Origin: Microvirga vignae
GTDB lineage: Bacteria > Pseudomonadota > Alphaproteobacteria > Rhizobiales > Beijerinckiaceae
Length of the DNA stretch: 49,242 nt
Reading direction: 5' to 3'
NCBI RefSeq assembly: GCF_001017175.1
Contig: NZ_LCYG01000054.1
Span: 1 to 49,242 of the forward strand
This document shows positions 26,379-36,309 of this stretch, one piece after another (within the stretch, counting starts at the first letter, position 1; each line of letters starts with the position of its first letter). A program made the position numbers and the translations under genes. The notes under the pieces were generated by a model. It ran no database searches. It saw only the letters and a list, made by a program, of their open reading frames with translations, and was not told where the DNA came from.

Positions 26379-26621
26379 ACACCCTTAGAGGTCGCCTCTG
26401 CGAGGCTAAGCCTCAAGTCGCGACGAATTCCAAACGGTACTTGCGTCCGAGCGCGCTCTCGATGTCCGAACCGGGGCATCAGTGGAAGTCCTCCTGCCCT
26501 GTTGAATATCCGCATGCCGCTCGGAAGCTGATCCCTTTGAAGCTGCTAGAGGCAGCACGTAACACCCTTCTCCCCAAAATTCACAACTACTGGTGCGTGC
26601 ATTTGACTCATGACGTAACGA

Positions 26622-26636
26622 GAACATAATAGGAAC
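26622..26636 (+). promoter_or_regulatory. LexA box (SOS operator) of the imuA-imuB-dnaE2 operon
   Basis: GAAC-ATAATAG-GAAC matches the alphaproteobacterial LexA site (GAAC-N7-GAAC, the reverse of GTTC-N7-GTTC) exactly. It lies 33 bases before the imuA start codon. This supports DNA-damage induction of the mutasome genes. Confidence 0.88.
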
Positions 26637-26669
26637 ATCCTCAACGCGAACTTGGATGGGCACGGAATC

Positions 26670-27422
26670 ATGCATGCCGGGCAACAGGACAGGCTTGCCG
26701 ATTTACGGCTCCAGATTGCCCGGCTCGAAGGCTGCTCTCACAGGGTCAAGCCCCTCTCTTTTGGGCTCTGTGACCTCGACGGTCATCTGCCGGGAGGCGG
26801 CCTCGCCCGGGGTGCTCTGCACGAGATGATCGAGGCGGGGCTTGCCTCCGAATTCGCGGGCTGCACGACCCTGTTCACGGCTGGGATCGCAGCCCGCCTC
26901 AAGGGGCCCGTGCTCTGGTGCCTCACGCGTCGCGATCTGTTCGCTCCCGGTCTCCTGCGCGCAGGTCTTCATCCGGACCGCGTGATCTATGCCGAGGCCG
27001 AGAGCGACCGGGAGATCCTGCCGCTCATCGAGGAAGGCCTGCGCGAGAAAGGACTGGCGGCCGTCGTGGGCGAAGTCACGCGGATGGGCCTGACAGCCTC
27101 GCGACGTCTCCAACTGGCGGCTGAGGCCACAGGCGTCACTGCCCTGGTGATCCGACGCTGGTGGACAGTCGCCGAGAAGGACTTGGTTCATCTTCCGACC
27201 GCCGCCGTGACCCGCTGGCGCATCGCCCCTGCCCCATCCGAACTCATGCCGGCACCCGGCCTCGGACGGGAGCGCTGGCAGGTCGAACTTCTGCGCTGCC
27301 GAGGCGCTGCACCCCGTACCTGGATTCTGGAGGCTTGCGATGCGAAGGGTCGTCTCGCTCTACCTGCCGACCTGGCCGACCGATCGGATCAGGCGGCGGA
27401 CCGGCGAGCCGTCGCGTCATGA
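26670..27422 (+). CDS. imuA: ImuA, RecA-like protein of the mutasome
   Basis: About 250 residues related to RecA/SulA-type proteins. It opens DRLADLRLQIARLEG, followed by GGGLARGALHEMIEAG and LWCLTRRDLFAPGLLRAGL, the pattern of ImuA proteins that always stand first in this cassette. ImuA helps ImuB and DnaE2 carry out damage-induced mutagenic synthesis. The ATG at 26670 is used; a TTG six codons upstream is possible. Its 3' end overlaps imuB by 83 bases, so translation is coupled. A LexA box lies just upstream. Confidence 0.87.
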   Translation: MHAGQQDRLADLRLQIARLEGCSHRVKPLSFGLCDLDGHLPGGGLARGALHEMIEAGLASEFAGCTTLFTAGIAARLKGPVLWCLTRRDLFAPGLLRAGLHPDRVIYAEAESDREILPLIEEGLREKGLAAVVGEVTRMGLTASRRLQLAAEATGVTALVIRRWWTVAEKDLVHLPTAAVTRWRIAPAPSELMPAPGLGRERWQVELLRCRGAAPRTWILEACDAKGRLALPADLADRSDQAADRRAVAS

Positions 27423-28839
27423 TCCGCTTGTGACCGTGCACATGGTCGGCTCGCGCCGCGTCATCCGCGCAGCCTGCACCGCTGCGCAGGAAGCTGGTCT
27501 GCATGCCGGCATGGCACTCGCGCAGGCGCAGGCTCTGGTGCCGAACCTGCACGTGGCCGAGGCCACACCGGAGGAGGATGAGGCCTCGTTGCGGGAGCTG
27601 GCACGCTGGGCCATCGGGTACTCGCCCGTGGTTGCCCCCGATCCGCCGGACGGACTCTGGATCGACATTGCCGGCGTGGCGCATCTGTTCGGCAGCGAGG
27701 AGGAACTGCTCAACGATCTCACGAGCCGTCTGACGCGGCAGGGCATCGCCGCCAAAGCGGCCGTAGCGGATGCTCCGGGAGCGGCCTGGGCGGTGGCCCG
27801 CTTCGGCGCAGGTGGCGTCGTGCCGACGGGCCGTACCGTGGATGTTGTCGCGCCCCTGTCGATCCGCGCCCTGAGGATCGCTGCCGACAAGCTCAGTACT
27901 TTGCATCGACTTGGCATCGAGCGGATTGGCCAGCTTGCCGCCATGCCGCGTGCTCCTCTGGTCCGTCGCTTCGGACGGGACGTGGCGCTGAGGCTCGATC
28001 AGGTCATGGGTCATGCGTTCGAGCCGATCACACCACTGATCCCGAAGGACACTCTGACAGCCTCCGTCGCCTTCGCAGAGCCAATCGGCCGGCTTGAGGA
28101 TCTCAAGTCCGTCGTGCTGCGTCTTGCCAAGGATCTGTGCCGGCAGTTGGAACGCCGCGGCGAAGGCGCGCGTCGGATCGATCTCATCTGCCAGCGCGTC
28201 GATCAGAAGAGCGCCTGCCTGCGGGTCGGAACCGCCAAGGCCAACAGGGACGCAGTCCATCTCGCAAGGCTCTTCGACGAGCGGCTTCAAACTGTCGATC
28301 CAGGGTTCGGCATCGAGGAGATCGTCCTTGTCGCGAGCAAGGTCGAACCTATGACGGAGAAGCAGGTTCAGGCGCGCGGCCTTGGCGATGAGGTGATCGA
28401 AGCGGACATGGGCCAACTCGTCGATCGCCTCGGCGCTCGCATCGGCATGAGACAAGTCTATCGTCTCACGCCCGTCCAAAGCCTCGTGCCGGAACGCATG
28501 GCGCGCAGGATCTCGGCGCTCGCACCGCCGACAGGCTCGGTCTGGCCGGAGAACCTGCCGCGACCCACGCGCTTGCTCGATCCGCCGGAGCCCGTCGTGG
28601 CGACCGCCCTCCTGCCCGATCACCCACCCGCTTTCTTCATCTGGCGCAAAGTTCGTCACAAGGTCGCCAAGGCCGATGGGCCGGAGCGCATCACACCGGA
28701 GTGGTGGAACGGCGACAAAGGTTCTGCCGCCCGGGACTACTACCGCGTCGAGACGGAGCAAGGCGGCCGCTTCTGGATCTTCCGCGACGCGCCCACCGCT
28801 GAAGGCGGACGCTGGTGGATGCACGGGTTCTTCGCATGA
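27340..28839 (+). CDS. imuB: ImuB, Y-family DNA polymerase-like protein
   Basis: A 499-residue Y-family polymerase homologue starting MRRVVSLYLPTWPTDRIRRR. The palm and fingers region, helix-hairpin-helix (LSTLHRLGIERIGQLAAMPR) and little-finger part are present. The catalytic acidic residues of active Y-family polymerases are not apparent at the N-terminus, as usual for ImuB, which serves as an adaptor linking DnaE2 to the beta clamp. It overlaps imuA and is followed after 20 bases by dnaE2. Confidence 0.9.
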   Translation: MRRVVSLYLPTWPTDRIRRRTGEPSRHDPLVTVHMVGSRRVIRAACTAAQEAGLHAGMALAQAQALVPNLHVAEATPEEDEASLRELARWAIGYSPVVAPDPPDGLWIDIAGVAHLFGSEEELLNDLTSRLTRQGIAAKAAVADAPGAAWAVARFGAGGVVPTGRTVDVVAPLSIRALRIAADKLSTLHRLGIERIGQLAAMPRAPLVRRFGRDVALRLDQVMGHAFEPITPLIPKDTLTASVAFAEPIGRLEDLKSVVLRLAKDLCRQLERRGEGARRIDLICQRVDQKSACLRVGTAKANRDAVHLARLFDERLQTVDPGFGIEEIVLVASKVEPMTEKQVQARGLGDEVIEADMGQLVDRLGARIGMRQVYRLTPVQSLVPERMARRISALAPPTGSVWPENLPRPTRLLDPPEPVVATALLPDHPPAFFIWRKVRHKVAKADGPERITPEWWNGDKGSAARDYYRVETEQGGRFWIFRDAPTAEGGRWWMHGFFA

Positions 28840-28859
28840 CCAGACGTTCTGTTTAACCG

Positions 28860-31800
28860 ATGTACGCGGAACTTCAGGTCACGACCCACTTCTCGTTCCT
28901 GCGCGGGGCCTCAAGCCCGCAGGAACTGTTCGAGCAGGCCAAGATCCTCGGCATCACGGCACTGGGCATCACCGACCGCAACTCGCTCGCCGGGGTCGTC
29001 CGCGCTTACGAGGCATCTAAGGAAACAGGCGTCCGTCTCGTCGTCGGCTGCCGGCTCGATCTCATGGACGGTACGTCGCTTCTCGTCTACCCGACCGATC
29101 GCGCCGCCTATTCGCGTCTGTGCCGGCTGCTCAGTCTCGGCAAGAGCCGCGGCGGCAAGGGACAATGCCATCTCACCTGGGATGATGTGGCGGTCTGGAA
29201 CGAGGGCCTCCTCGCCCTTCTCCTCGGCGATGAAGCAAACGATGTGCTTGATCAGAACCTCGAACGTCTCAGACAGACCTTCGGCAACCGTGCCTATATG
29301 GCGCTGATCCGGCGCTTTGCGCCGAACGAGCACCTGCGGCTCCATACCATCGAGCAAGCGGCGCAGGCAGCCAGAGTGCCGACTGTCGCCATGGGCGATG
29401 TGCTCTACCATCATCCGGATCGTCGCCGCTTGCAGGACGTGGTCTCCTGCATCCGGGAGGGCTGTACCATCGACGAGGCCGGCTGCCGCCTCGAACGTCA
29501 TGCCGATCGCTATCTCAAGGATCCGATCGAGATGGGGCGCTTGTTCGAGCGTCATCCAGAAGCGCTCCATCGTGTGCGTGAAGTCCTCGAACGCTGCACC
29601 TTCTCGCTCGACGAGCTGCGCTACCAATACCCCTCCGAGACGGAGGCTGGCGAGACGGCCCAGGAGAAGCTGGAGCGGCTGACCTGGAAGGGCGCCCGGC
29701 AGCGCTATCCCGACGGCATCCCTGATGTGGTCGCCGCCACCTGCCGCCATGAGCTGGGGCTGATCGAGGAACTCGGGTATGCGCCTTACTTCCTCACGGT
29801 CCATGCCATCGTCTCGTTCGCCAAGTCTCGCGGCATCCTGTGCCAGGGACGCGGCTCGGCGGCGAACTCCGCCGTGTGCTTCGTGCTCGGCATCACGTCG
29901 ATCAACCCGACCGAGCATGATCTCCTGTTCGAGCGCTTCGTCTCACAGGAGCGGCGCGAGCCGCCGGACATCGACGTCGATTTCGAGCATGAGCGGCGCG
30001 AGGAGGTGATCCAGTGGATCTACGACACCTATGGCCGGTATCGCGCGGCCCTGACGGCGGTTGTCTCCTGTTATCGTGCCCGGGGCGCCGTGCGCGAGGT
30101 CGGCAAGGCGCTTGGCGTTCCCGAGGATGTGACTGCAGGATTGGCCGGTCTCGTTTGGGGCTGGGGCAATGACGGCGTGTCGGACAAGGAGGCCAAGGAA
30201 CTCAACCTCAATCTCGACGATGCGCGCCTGCGCATGACGCTGGAACTGGCCAGCGAACTGATTGGTGCCCCGCGTCACCTGTCCCAGCATCCGGGCGGGT
30301 TCGTGCTCACGCAGGACCGCCTCGATGATCTCGTGCCGATCGAGCCGGCTGCCATGGAAAACCGCCAGGTCATTGAGTGGGACAAGAACGACATCGACAC
30401 CCTGAAGTTCATGAAGGTCGATGTGCTGGGATTGGGCATGCTGGGCTGCATGCGGAGAGCCTTCGATCTCCTGCGCGAGCACAAGGGTGAGGACTACGAC
30501 ATCGCTAAGATCCCGGGCGAGGACGAAAAGACCTACGCCATGATCCGGAGAGCCGACACGATCGGCGTGTTCCAGATCGAGAGCCGTGCCCAGATGGCGA
30601 TGCTGCCGCGCATGCAGCCGAGGACGTTCTACGACATCGTCATCCAGGTGGCGATCGTCCGGCCAGGGCCGATCCAAGGCGACATGGTGCATCCCTACCT
30701 GCGCCGTCGTGAGGGGCGCGAAGCGCCGGAATATCCAAGGCCCGAACTCAGGCGCGTGTTGGAGAAGACGCTCGGCGTGCCGCTCTTCCAGGAGCAGGCC
30801 ATGCGGGTGGCGATCGAGTGCGCCGGGTTTACACCCTCGGAAGCCGATCAGCTCCGGCGCGCCATGGCGACCTTCAAGTTCACGGCTGGCGTCTCCAGGT
30901 TCCGTGAGAAGCTAATCCAAGGTATGACCGCTCGCGGCTACGACGCGGCCTTTGCCGAACGCACCTTCAAGCAGCTCGAAGGCTTCGGCTCCTATGGTTT
31001 TCCCGAAAGCCATGCGGCGAGCTTCGCCAAGATCGCCTATGCCTCCTCTTGGATGAAGTGCCATCATCCGGACGTGTTCTGCTGCGCGATCCTCAATTCC
31101 CAGCCCATGGGCTTCTACGCGCCGGCACAGTTGGTGCGGGACGCGCAAGCTCACGGGGTCGAAGTCCTGCCCATCGACATCAACCACTCGCGCTGGGACT
31201 GCACCCTGGAGCCGGCCAGGAACCCACGGCGCTTTGCCGTGCGCCTCGGATTTCGGATGGTGCATGGCCTTGCCAATGCGGACGGCGCCCTGATCCCGAT
31301 CGTCCGCGCGGAGCAGCCGTTCTCGTCCATTGAGGATCTCTGGCGGCGTGCTGGGCTTCCAGTGAAGTCCCTCAGGCACCTTGCCGAGGCCGATGCCTAC
31401 GGCTCACTTGGTGTGGAACGCCGCAAGGCGCTCTGGACCATCGAAGGCCTGTCGAACGAGGTGATGCCGCTGTTCGCGGCCGCCGACGAGCGAGACCGCA
31501 CGATCAGACCCGAGATCGTTGAGCCGCAGGTCGGTCTTGTTCCCATGACCGAGGGCCGCGAGGTCGTGGAGGACTACCGCTCGATCGGATTGACGCTCCG
31601 CCGCCACCCCCTCTCCTTCCTCAGACAGGAGCTCACCGGGCGTCGGATCAGTTCTTGCGGGGATCTTCACCGCGCCCGGGACGGGCAGCGGATCACGGCG
31701 GCAGGGCTTGTTCTTGTGCGTCAGAAGCCGGGCTCCGCCAAGGGCGTCACGTTCATGACCATCGAGGACGAGACCGACGTCGCCAATCTCGTGATCTGGT

Positions 31801-32114
31801 CTGCCGTGTTCGAGAAGCATCGGCGGCTGATCCTCTCTTCGGGCATGATCGGATGCCGGGGGCGGCTCCAGCGCGAAGGCCGCGTCACCCATCTCATCGC
31901 CGAACACTTCATCGACCTGTCGGATCTTTTACGCTCAGTTGGAGATCGTGGCGGCGAGCTGCGCCTGAGACATGGCCGCGGGGACGAAGCCAAAGCTGGA
32001 ATGCGCGAAACGTTGCGCATGGGTACGCAAGGTGCTCCCGAACGACCAACACTCGACGTATCGGAGGACTGTCAAATCCCCGTGATCAGAGTTGCAACGC
32101 GAGACTTCCGCTAA
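28860..32114 (+). CDS. dnaE2: Error-prone DNA polymerase III alpha subunit DnaE2
   Basis: A 1084-residue C-family polymerase. An N-terminal PHP domain is seen in [20 protein letters not shown] and [17 protein letters not shown]. The palm holds the catalytic Asp in [13 protein letters not shown], followed by fingers and [22 protein letters not shown]-terminal OB-fold-like region ([17 protein letters not shown]) completes the DnaE2 pattern, and the length is normal. It performs translesion synthesis in the SOS response with ImuA and ImuB. A short relic of a second dnaE2, including the last codons, exists at 44848-45058. Confidence 0.95.
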   Translation: MYAELQVTTHFSFLRGASSPQELFEQAKILGITALGITDRNSLAGVVRAYEASKETGVRLVVGCRLDLMDGTSLLVYPTDRAAYSRLCRLLSLGKSRGGKGQCHLTWDDVAVWNEGLLALLLGDEANDVLDQNLERLRQTFGNRAYMALIRRFAPNEHLRLHTIEQAAQAARVPTVAMGDVLYHHPDRRRLQDVVSCIREGCTIDEAGCRLERHADRYLKDPIEMGRLFERHPEALHRVREVLERCTFSLDELRYQYPSETEAGETAQEKLERLTWKGARQRYPDGIPDVVAATCRHELGLIEELGYAPYFLTVHAIVSFAKSRGILCQGRGSAANSAVCFVLGITSINPTEHDLLFERFVSQERREPPDIDVDFEHERREEVIQWIYDTYGRYRAALTAVVSCYRARGAVREVGKALGVPEDVTAGLAGLVWGWGNDGVSDKEAKELNLNLDDARLRMTLELASELIGAPRHLSQHPGGFVLTQDRLDDLVPIEPAAMENRQVIEWDKNDIDTLKFMKVDVLGLGMLGCMRRAFDLLREHKGEDYDIAKIPGEDEKTYAMIRRADTIGVFQIESRAQMAMLPRMQPRTFYDIVIQVAIVRPGPIQGDMVHPYLRRREGREAPEYPRPELRRVLEKTLGVPLFQEQAMRVAIECAGFTPSEADQLRRAMATFKFTAGVSRFREKLIQGMTARGYDAAFAERTFKQLEGFGSYGFPESHAASFAKIAYASSWMKCHHPDVFCCAILNSQPMGFYAPAQLVRDAQAHGVEVLPIDINHSRWDCTLEPARNPRRFAVRLGFRMVHGLANADGALIPIVRAEQPFSSIEDLWRRAGLPVKSLRHLAEADAYGSLGVERRKALWTIEGLSNEVMPLFAAADERDRTIRPEIVEPQVGLVPMTEGREVVEDYRSIGLTLRRHPLSFLRQELTGRRISSCGDLHRARDGQRITAAGLVLVRQKPGSAKGVTFMTIEDETDVANLVIWSAVFEKHRRLILSSGMIGCRGRLQREGRVTHLIAEHFIDLSDLLRSVGDRGGELRLRHGRGDEAKAGMRETLRMGTQGAPERPTLDVSEDCQIPVIRVATRDFR

Positions 32115-32218
32115 GGATCAAACCAGGAAATCCCCTGCCCTTAACGGAGCGTCCGGTGTCCCCTGCCTGAGCGGACATTCGGCCATGCAACCGAGCGTCC
32201 TCTGGCGGCTGAAACCAA

Positions 32219-32656
32219 CTACGCTTGGGGCTTGCGAAAGCGTTCTGGCATCTGCGGATTATTGGCGGGGTTTGTGTCGTGGCGCGACAATCGTGTGATC
32301 CGTGTGCCATCCACCAAGGGCTGTAAATCAGCCTCAAGGGCGTCAGCTTCCTCCTTCGGATACACTTCTCTGTCTTTGACGTGGAGAGCAAACGACCTGA
32401 GATGCTTCGCCTTTTTTACGGGATCCTCGATGGTCGCCTTGGTCCATGCATAAAGAGGGTAGCCGTCGATCCCCTGCGCTTCAGCCTCCGCAACATAGCC
32501 TGCAAAGGCGTCGAGCTGACATTTCATCGTCGCGCCGTGCTTTGCCAGGATGCGGGGCAGCGCTCCGAGTACCGGAGCGCCTGCATCGCGTCGTGCAGCC
32601 TCGGCAAGCTCATCAGCTAAGTAGAGCCGCAACTGGTATTGCCACTGATCGCTCAT
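32219..32656 (-). CDS. Conserved hypothetical protein
   Basis: A 145-residue acidic protein without signal peptide or membrane segment. Features include MSDQWQYQLRLYLADEL at the start, the central KHGATMKCQLDAFAGYV and YPLYAWTKATIED, and HDTNPANNPQ near the end. From memory, close relatives with the same KHGATMKCQ and DTNPANNPQ segments occur in rhizobia as uncharacterised proteins. The composition and start are convincing for a real gene. No domain of known function was recognised and its neighbours give no clue. Confidence 0.8.
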   Translation of the reverse strand: MSDQWQYQLRLYLADELAEAARRDAGAPVLGALPRILAKHGATMKCQLDAFAGYVAEAEAQGIDGYPLYAWTKATIEDPVKKAKHLRSFALHVKDREVYPKEEADALEADLQPLVDGTRITRLSRHDTNPANNPQMPERFRKPQA

Positions 32657-32748
32657 GCTTCAGATCCACCGGAATGGTCGGGTGCAACCGCATTGCCGGG
32701 AATTCTAGCACCTTTCCTCAAACCTCGCTGAACTCAAAGTCGCCTTCA

Positions 32749-32780
32749 GGTCAAACTTTGAAATTCCGGCCGCTCAACGA
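32749..32780. repeat. 32-bp dispersed direct repeat, copy 1
   Basis: A 32-base sequence beginning GGTCAAACTTTGAAATTCC and ending GCTCAACGA recurs identically at 46992-47023. A shorter related piece (TTGGGTCAAAC) occurs near 43827. These are intergenic and probably belong to a genome-wide repeat family. Confidence 0.75.
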
Positions 32781-32845
32781 ACATCCGCTTTGGCCGTCGA
32801 AGCCGACCCGGCTCTTCGGTCCGGGGAGTGCCAACTTCGGTCTTC

Positions 32846-33622
32846 CTACAAAGGGTCTAGGCAGACCTTATCGACCTCAAGATTACGGGACCCAGCATCG
32901 TTGGCAACTGGATCTGACACGGCGACGCGACGCCGGGACCGCTCCACCGCTTCCTCGGCACACTTCTCAAGATGAGCCGCTTTGTTGATCACCTGGAGAT
33001 TAGGGGCGCCCCAGAAAGCCAGGAGCTCGGGCCAGGTTCGTGAGCGATGCTCGGACCAGACTGCGAAGAGCGGAACGCGGTGATCCACTTCAGCAGACCT
33101 CAAGAGGCGGCGCCCGGTCGTTGCGCATCTCCTGTTCTGGCGCAGTTTCAGCGTCCTGACATGCTCGGTCGGCGCAGTCCAAAGCTGCCAGGCCACAACG
33201 CAGGCGGCATGCCAGGTGGCGTTCCTGTTCGGCTTGTCGTCGCCCCAGAGATCGCGGTGCCAACCCAATCTGTAAACTGGCTGCCCGCAGACGCAGCAAT
33301 GGCCTGGCCCTCGTGTGAAGGCGGTCTCCCTATAGGGAGCAGGCGGCATGCGGAAGGACATCGGCAGACCAGATTCTCTGTCACGTCCGAGACGCCACTG
33401 CCATCCTGCGGGTTGTCCGCTTTTGGCCGCAAGCGCCCGCGCCAGCCTGTCGGCAAGGAGCGGTCGATGCCGCCAGTACGATTCCACGGCTCTCCGCTGG
33501 GTCGGCGGGATCAGTGGCTGCCTGAGTGCATGCGACAGAACCCAGGCGGGAAAGGCCTCGGAAAGGCGCCTTTCGAGCCGGGCTCTCGCCTTCTGGTTCT
33601 TCTCGTCTCGCCAAGTCGACAT
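32846..33622 (-). CDS. HNH endonuclease-like protein with Cys pairs
   Basis: A 258-residue Arg-rich protein. A zinc-ribbon-like CCVCGQPVY with a later WHAAC could form one metal site; RRCATTGRRLL followed by EVDHRVPLF and NLQVINKAAHLEKC follows the HNH layout (His of the DH pair, Asn, and a later His/Cys). It may cleave or bind DNA, but it is not next to restriction, phage or CRISPR genes. It stands alone on the minus strand, 189 bases from the neighbouring hypothetical gene. Nuclease function is inferred from the motif order. Confidence 0.7.
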   Translation of the reverse strand: MSTWRDEKNQKARARLERRLSEAFPAWVLSHALRQPLIPPTQRRAVESYWRHRPLLADRLARALAAKSGQPAGWQWRLGRDRESGLPMSFRMPPAPYRETAFTRGPGHCCVCGQPVYRLGWHRDLWGDDKPNRNATWHAACVVAWQLWTAPTEHVRTLKLRQNRRCATTGRRLLRSAEVDHRVPLFAVWSEHRSRTWPELLAFWGAPNLQVINKAAHLEKCAEEAVERSRRRVAVSDPVANDAGSRNLEVDKVCLDPL

Positions 33623-34229
33623 CCCGGATCAGCCCGCTCGCGTCAATTGCCGTCAGGGCTATACCGGCGATGCCCATCGAGGTGAACTGGGCAGGATGGG
33701 TTTTACGAAGGTCCCCTTGTCGCCCACTAAGCGGACCAAGCTTTTTCGTCCGAGAATGCCATTAAGAGACATTCCGGGTTCACACCGTCCCAGACGCCGA
33801 AGCCTCGACGGACTACAGATGAATTTCGCAGAGGACGCTCTATGGAATAGCAGCCAACGGCCTCCTTCGGTATTTGGTGGGCGAGAAGCTGCGTCGGCAG
33901 TCAGGCGCCGTGGGTGAATCACGCCCCAACAAAGCGGCCGCCTATCGCGAGCAGAGCAAAAGATCGGCATTAGAGCGACGGACCTGCAAGTTATATCGGC
34001 CAGCCTGATCCTGAAAGAAACTCTGTTGCTTCCAGCAGCCGGGGTCGGGCCACCTTTCCAGTCTTATCCGACGAGTGAGGCGGCCGCCCCACCACTCTGG
34101 AGGGAGCCAATCTCCGTTGATCCCCGAGCCCAAGTTTCTGGCAGGTCGGCAGCAGGATCGACCCCGCCAGGGGAACTGTGCGCCGAGCAGCGATGTTAGG
34201 CTGTCACTTCGTCAACCTTGGAGGCTCCG
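33623..34229. other. Intergenic region without a supported gene
   Basis: About 600 bases between the HNH-like gene and the phosphate-transport pair. Small open frames exist on both strands but have no recognisable family, and their composition looks random. The last few bases hold the GGAGG ribosome binding site of the DUF47 gene. No RNA or clear terminator was seen. Confidence 0.45.
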
Positions 34230-34874
34230 ATGCTCGGCTGGTTCCAGGCTTTGATGCCAAAAGAAGAGCGGTTCTTCGAACTGTTCGCACGCCATGCCCA
34301 AGTCATCGTGGCCGGATCTGAAGCGCTGAGGCGCCTTCTGGAAGGTGGCGAGGGCGTCCCCCGGTACTGCCGCGAGATCAAGGAGCGGGAAAACGAGGCC
34401 GACGAGATCACGCGCGAAGTGCTTCTGGCGGTCCGGCGGACGTTCATCACGCCCTTCGACCGCGGTGACATCAAGGATCTCATCAACTCGATGGACGACG
34501 CCATCGATCAGATGCACCAGACCGCAAAGGCCGTCACCTTGTTCGAAGTTCGCACGTTCGATCCGGCCATGCGGGAGATGGGCGAGATCATCATCCAGGG
34601 GGCCCGACTGACCGCCGAGGCCGTCCCGCTTCTGTCATCGGTCGGCAAGCACGCCAGCCGTCTCATGAGCCTCACCGAGGAGATCACCCGGATCGAGGGT
34701 CGGGCCGACGACCTCCACGAGGAGGGTCTCAAGCACATCTTTCGCACCCACGGCTCGTCCGACCCGATGGCTTACATCATTGGAACCGAAATCTATGACC
34801 ATCTCGAGCGCGTGGCAGACTCCTTCGATGACGTGGCCAACGAGATCCACGGCATCGTGATCGAGCACGTCTGA
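34230..34874 (+). CDS. DUF47/PhoU-like phosphate transport accessory protein
   Basis: About 214 residues, all-helical, of the DUF47 (PhoU-like, Pit accessory) family: LGWFQALMPKEERFFELF at the start, ERENEADEITREVL and the acidic DLINSMDDAIDQMHQ and EIYDHLERVADSFDDVANEI metal-binding helices. These proteins accompany PiT transporters and adjust phosphate uptake. The ATG at 34230 follows GGAGG at a six-base distance. The PiT gene starts 19 bases after its stop, so they form a two-gene operon. Confidence 0.9.
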   Translation: MLGWFQALMPKEERFFELFARHAQVIVAGSEALRRLLEGGEGVPRYCREIKERENEADEITREVLLAVRRTFITPFDRGDIKDLINSMDDAIDQMHQTAKAVTLFEVRTFDPAMREMGEIIIQGARLTAEAVPLLSSVGKHASRLMSLTEEITRIEGRADDLHEEGLKHIFRTHGSSDPMAYIIGTEIYDHLERVADSFDDVANEIHGIVIEHV

Positions 34875-34893
34875 CAAGGGCCGGAACCACCCC

Positions 34894-35898
34894 ATGGATG
34901 CTCCCCTTGCCCTTCCCCTGCTCGTCGGACTGATTGGCGTCGCACTCCTGTTCGACTTCCTCAACGGCCTCCACGACGCAGCCAATTCCATCGCGACCAT
35001 TGTCTCGACCCGGGTCCTGCGCCCGCAATATGCGGTCTTCTGGGCCGCTTTCTTCAATTTCATCGCGTTTCTGTTCTTTGGTCTGCACGTCGCCCAGACG
35101 GTCGGAACCGGCATCATTGCCCCGGACGTCGTCGATCCGCGGGTGATCTTCGGCGCCCTTACCGGCGCCATTGCCTGGAACGTGATCACCTGGTGGGCTG
35201 GGATTCCGTCGAGCAGTTCGCATGCCCTGATCGGCGGATTGGTCGGGGCAGGCATCGCGAAAGCTGGCGGCGGCGCGGTTGTCTGGGCGGGGCTGAGCAA
35301 GACCGCAGCAGCAATCGTCCTTTCACCCTTGACCGGCTTCGTGCTGGCTCTCGTGCTTGTCCTGATCGTGTCCTGGACTCTGATCCGGGCGACGCCCTTC
35401 GCTGTCGACAGCTCATTCCGGACCCTGCAATTCGTCTCAGCGGCCCTCTACTCGCTGGGTCATGGGGGCAACGACGCCCAGAAGACCATGGGGATCATCG
35501 CCGTTTTGCTCTTTTCCCAGGGCCATCTCGGGACGGAGTTCCATGTGCCGTTCTGGGTGGTCATCACGTGCCAGGCCGCCATGGGGCTCGGCACGCTGTT
35601 CGGAGGCTGGCGGATCGTCCATACAATGGGGTCGAAGATCACCCGCCTGAGCCCCATGCAGGGCTTTTGCGCCGAGACCGGCGGAGCCCTGACCCTGTTC
35701 ATGGCGACCTATCTGGGGGTCCCGGTCTCCACCACCCATACCATCACAGGAGCGATCGTGGGCGTGGGAGCCGCGCGCCGGGTCTCGGCCGTGCGCTGGA
35801 ATGTGGCCAGCAACATTGTCGTGGCCTGGATCGTGACGCTGCCGGCGTCAGCCCTGATCGGCGCCGCAGCCTACGCTGCCGCAGGCGTATTTGATTAA
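34894..35898 (+). CDS. Inorganic phosphate transporter, PiT family
   Basis: A 334-residue polytopic inner-membrane protein with about ten hydrophobic helices. The two duplicated PiT signatures are present: DFLNGLHDAANSIATIVSTR near the N-terminus and LGHGGNDAQKTMGI in the second half. PiT proteins import metal-phosphate with protons at low affinity. It pairs with the DUF47 gene immediately upstream. A C-terminal helix rich in Ala closes the protein and the length is normal for the short bacterial PiT type. Confidence 0.93.
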   Translation: MDAPLALPLLVGLIGVALLFDFLNGLHDAANSIATIVSTRVLRPQYAVFWAAFFNFIAFLFFGLHVAQTVGTGIIAPDVVDPRVIFGALTGAIAWNVITWWAGIPSSSSHALIGGLVGAGIAKAGGGAVVWAGLSKTAAAIVLSPLTGFVLALVLVLIVSWTLIRATPFAVDSSFRTLQFVSAALYSLGHGGNDAQKTMGIIAVLLFSQGHLGTEFHVPFWVVITCQAAMGLGTLFGGWRIVHTMGSKITRLSPMQGFCAETGGALTLFMATYLGVPVSTTHTITGAIVGVGAARRVSAVRWNVASNIVVAWIVTLPASALIGAAAYAAAGVFD

Positions 35899-35994
35899 GA
35901 ATGACTATCGCAGGAGCTGACCAGATTTGCTGCAGCCGCCCGTCATTCAGTACGCCTGCCTGCCCTTTCATGGGTCATCCCGAAGGGCTGGCCC

Positions 35995-36309
35995 ATGAAA
36001 GGGCGAAAACCGCATGCCTCGGCAGCGCGTGAGGCTCTGGAAGAGGCTGGTTTGGTCGGCGAAGTCGGCAAGGTGCCGATTGGCACCTATCGCTATGGTA
36101 AACGGCTCAAGAGCGGCGAGGTGGTCCCGTGTCAGGTGGAGGTCTTCCCGCTTGAGGTGAAAAGCCAGCGCAAGCGCTGGCCGGAGAAGGGCCAACGCAG
36201 TTTGCGGTGGTTCGACCCAGCGGCTGCGGCTGCGGCAGTTGAGGAACCGGAGCTGAAGGGCATTCTCTGGAAAGCGAAGCTGCTTCTCACCACCAAGGAT
36301 ACTGCATAG
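35995..36309 (+). pseudogene. Nudix hydrolase, N-terminally truncated
   Basis: The frame encodes a Nudix box (AAREALEEAGLVG) and the C-terminal part PIGTYRYGKRLKSG to VEEPELKGILWKAK, as in diphosphoinositol polyphosphate phosphohydrolase-like bacterial Nudix proteins of ~150 residues. Family members start well upstream with a strand ending WVIPKGWPMKG; here the codons for WVIPKGWP lie directly before the ATG (about 35971-35994), but further upstream the sequence is unlike the family and no good start exists. It is probably a 5'-truncated gene. If translated from the ATG it would lack the first strand of the fold. Confidence 0.65.

Noticed and set aside
27244..28824. A long minus-strand open frame opposite imuB
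   Set aside because: Antisense shadow of imuB and imuA; no domain was recognisable in it.
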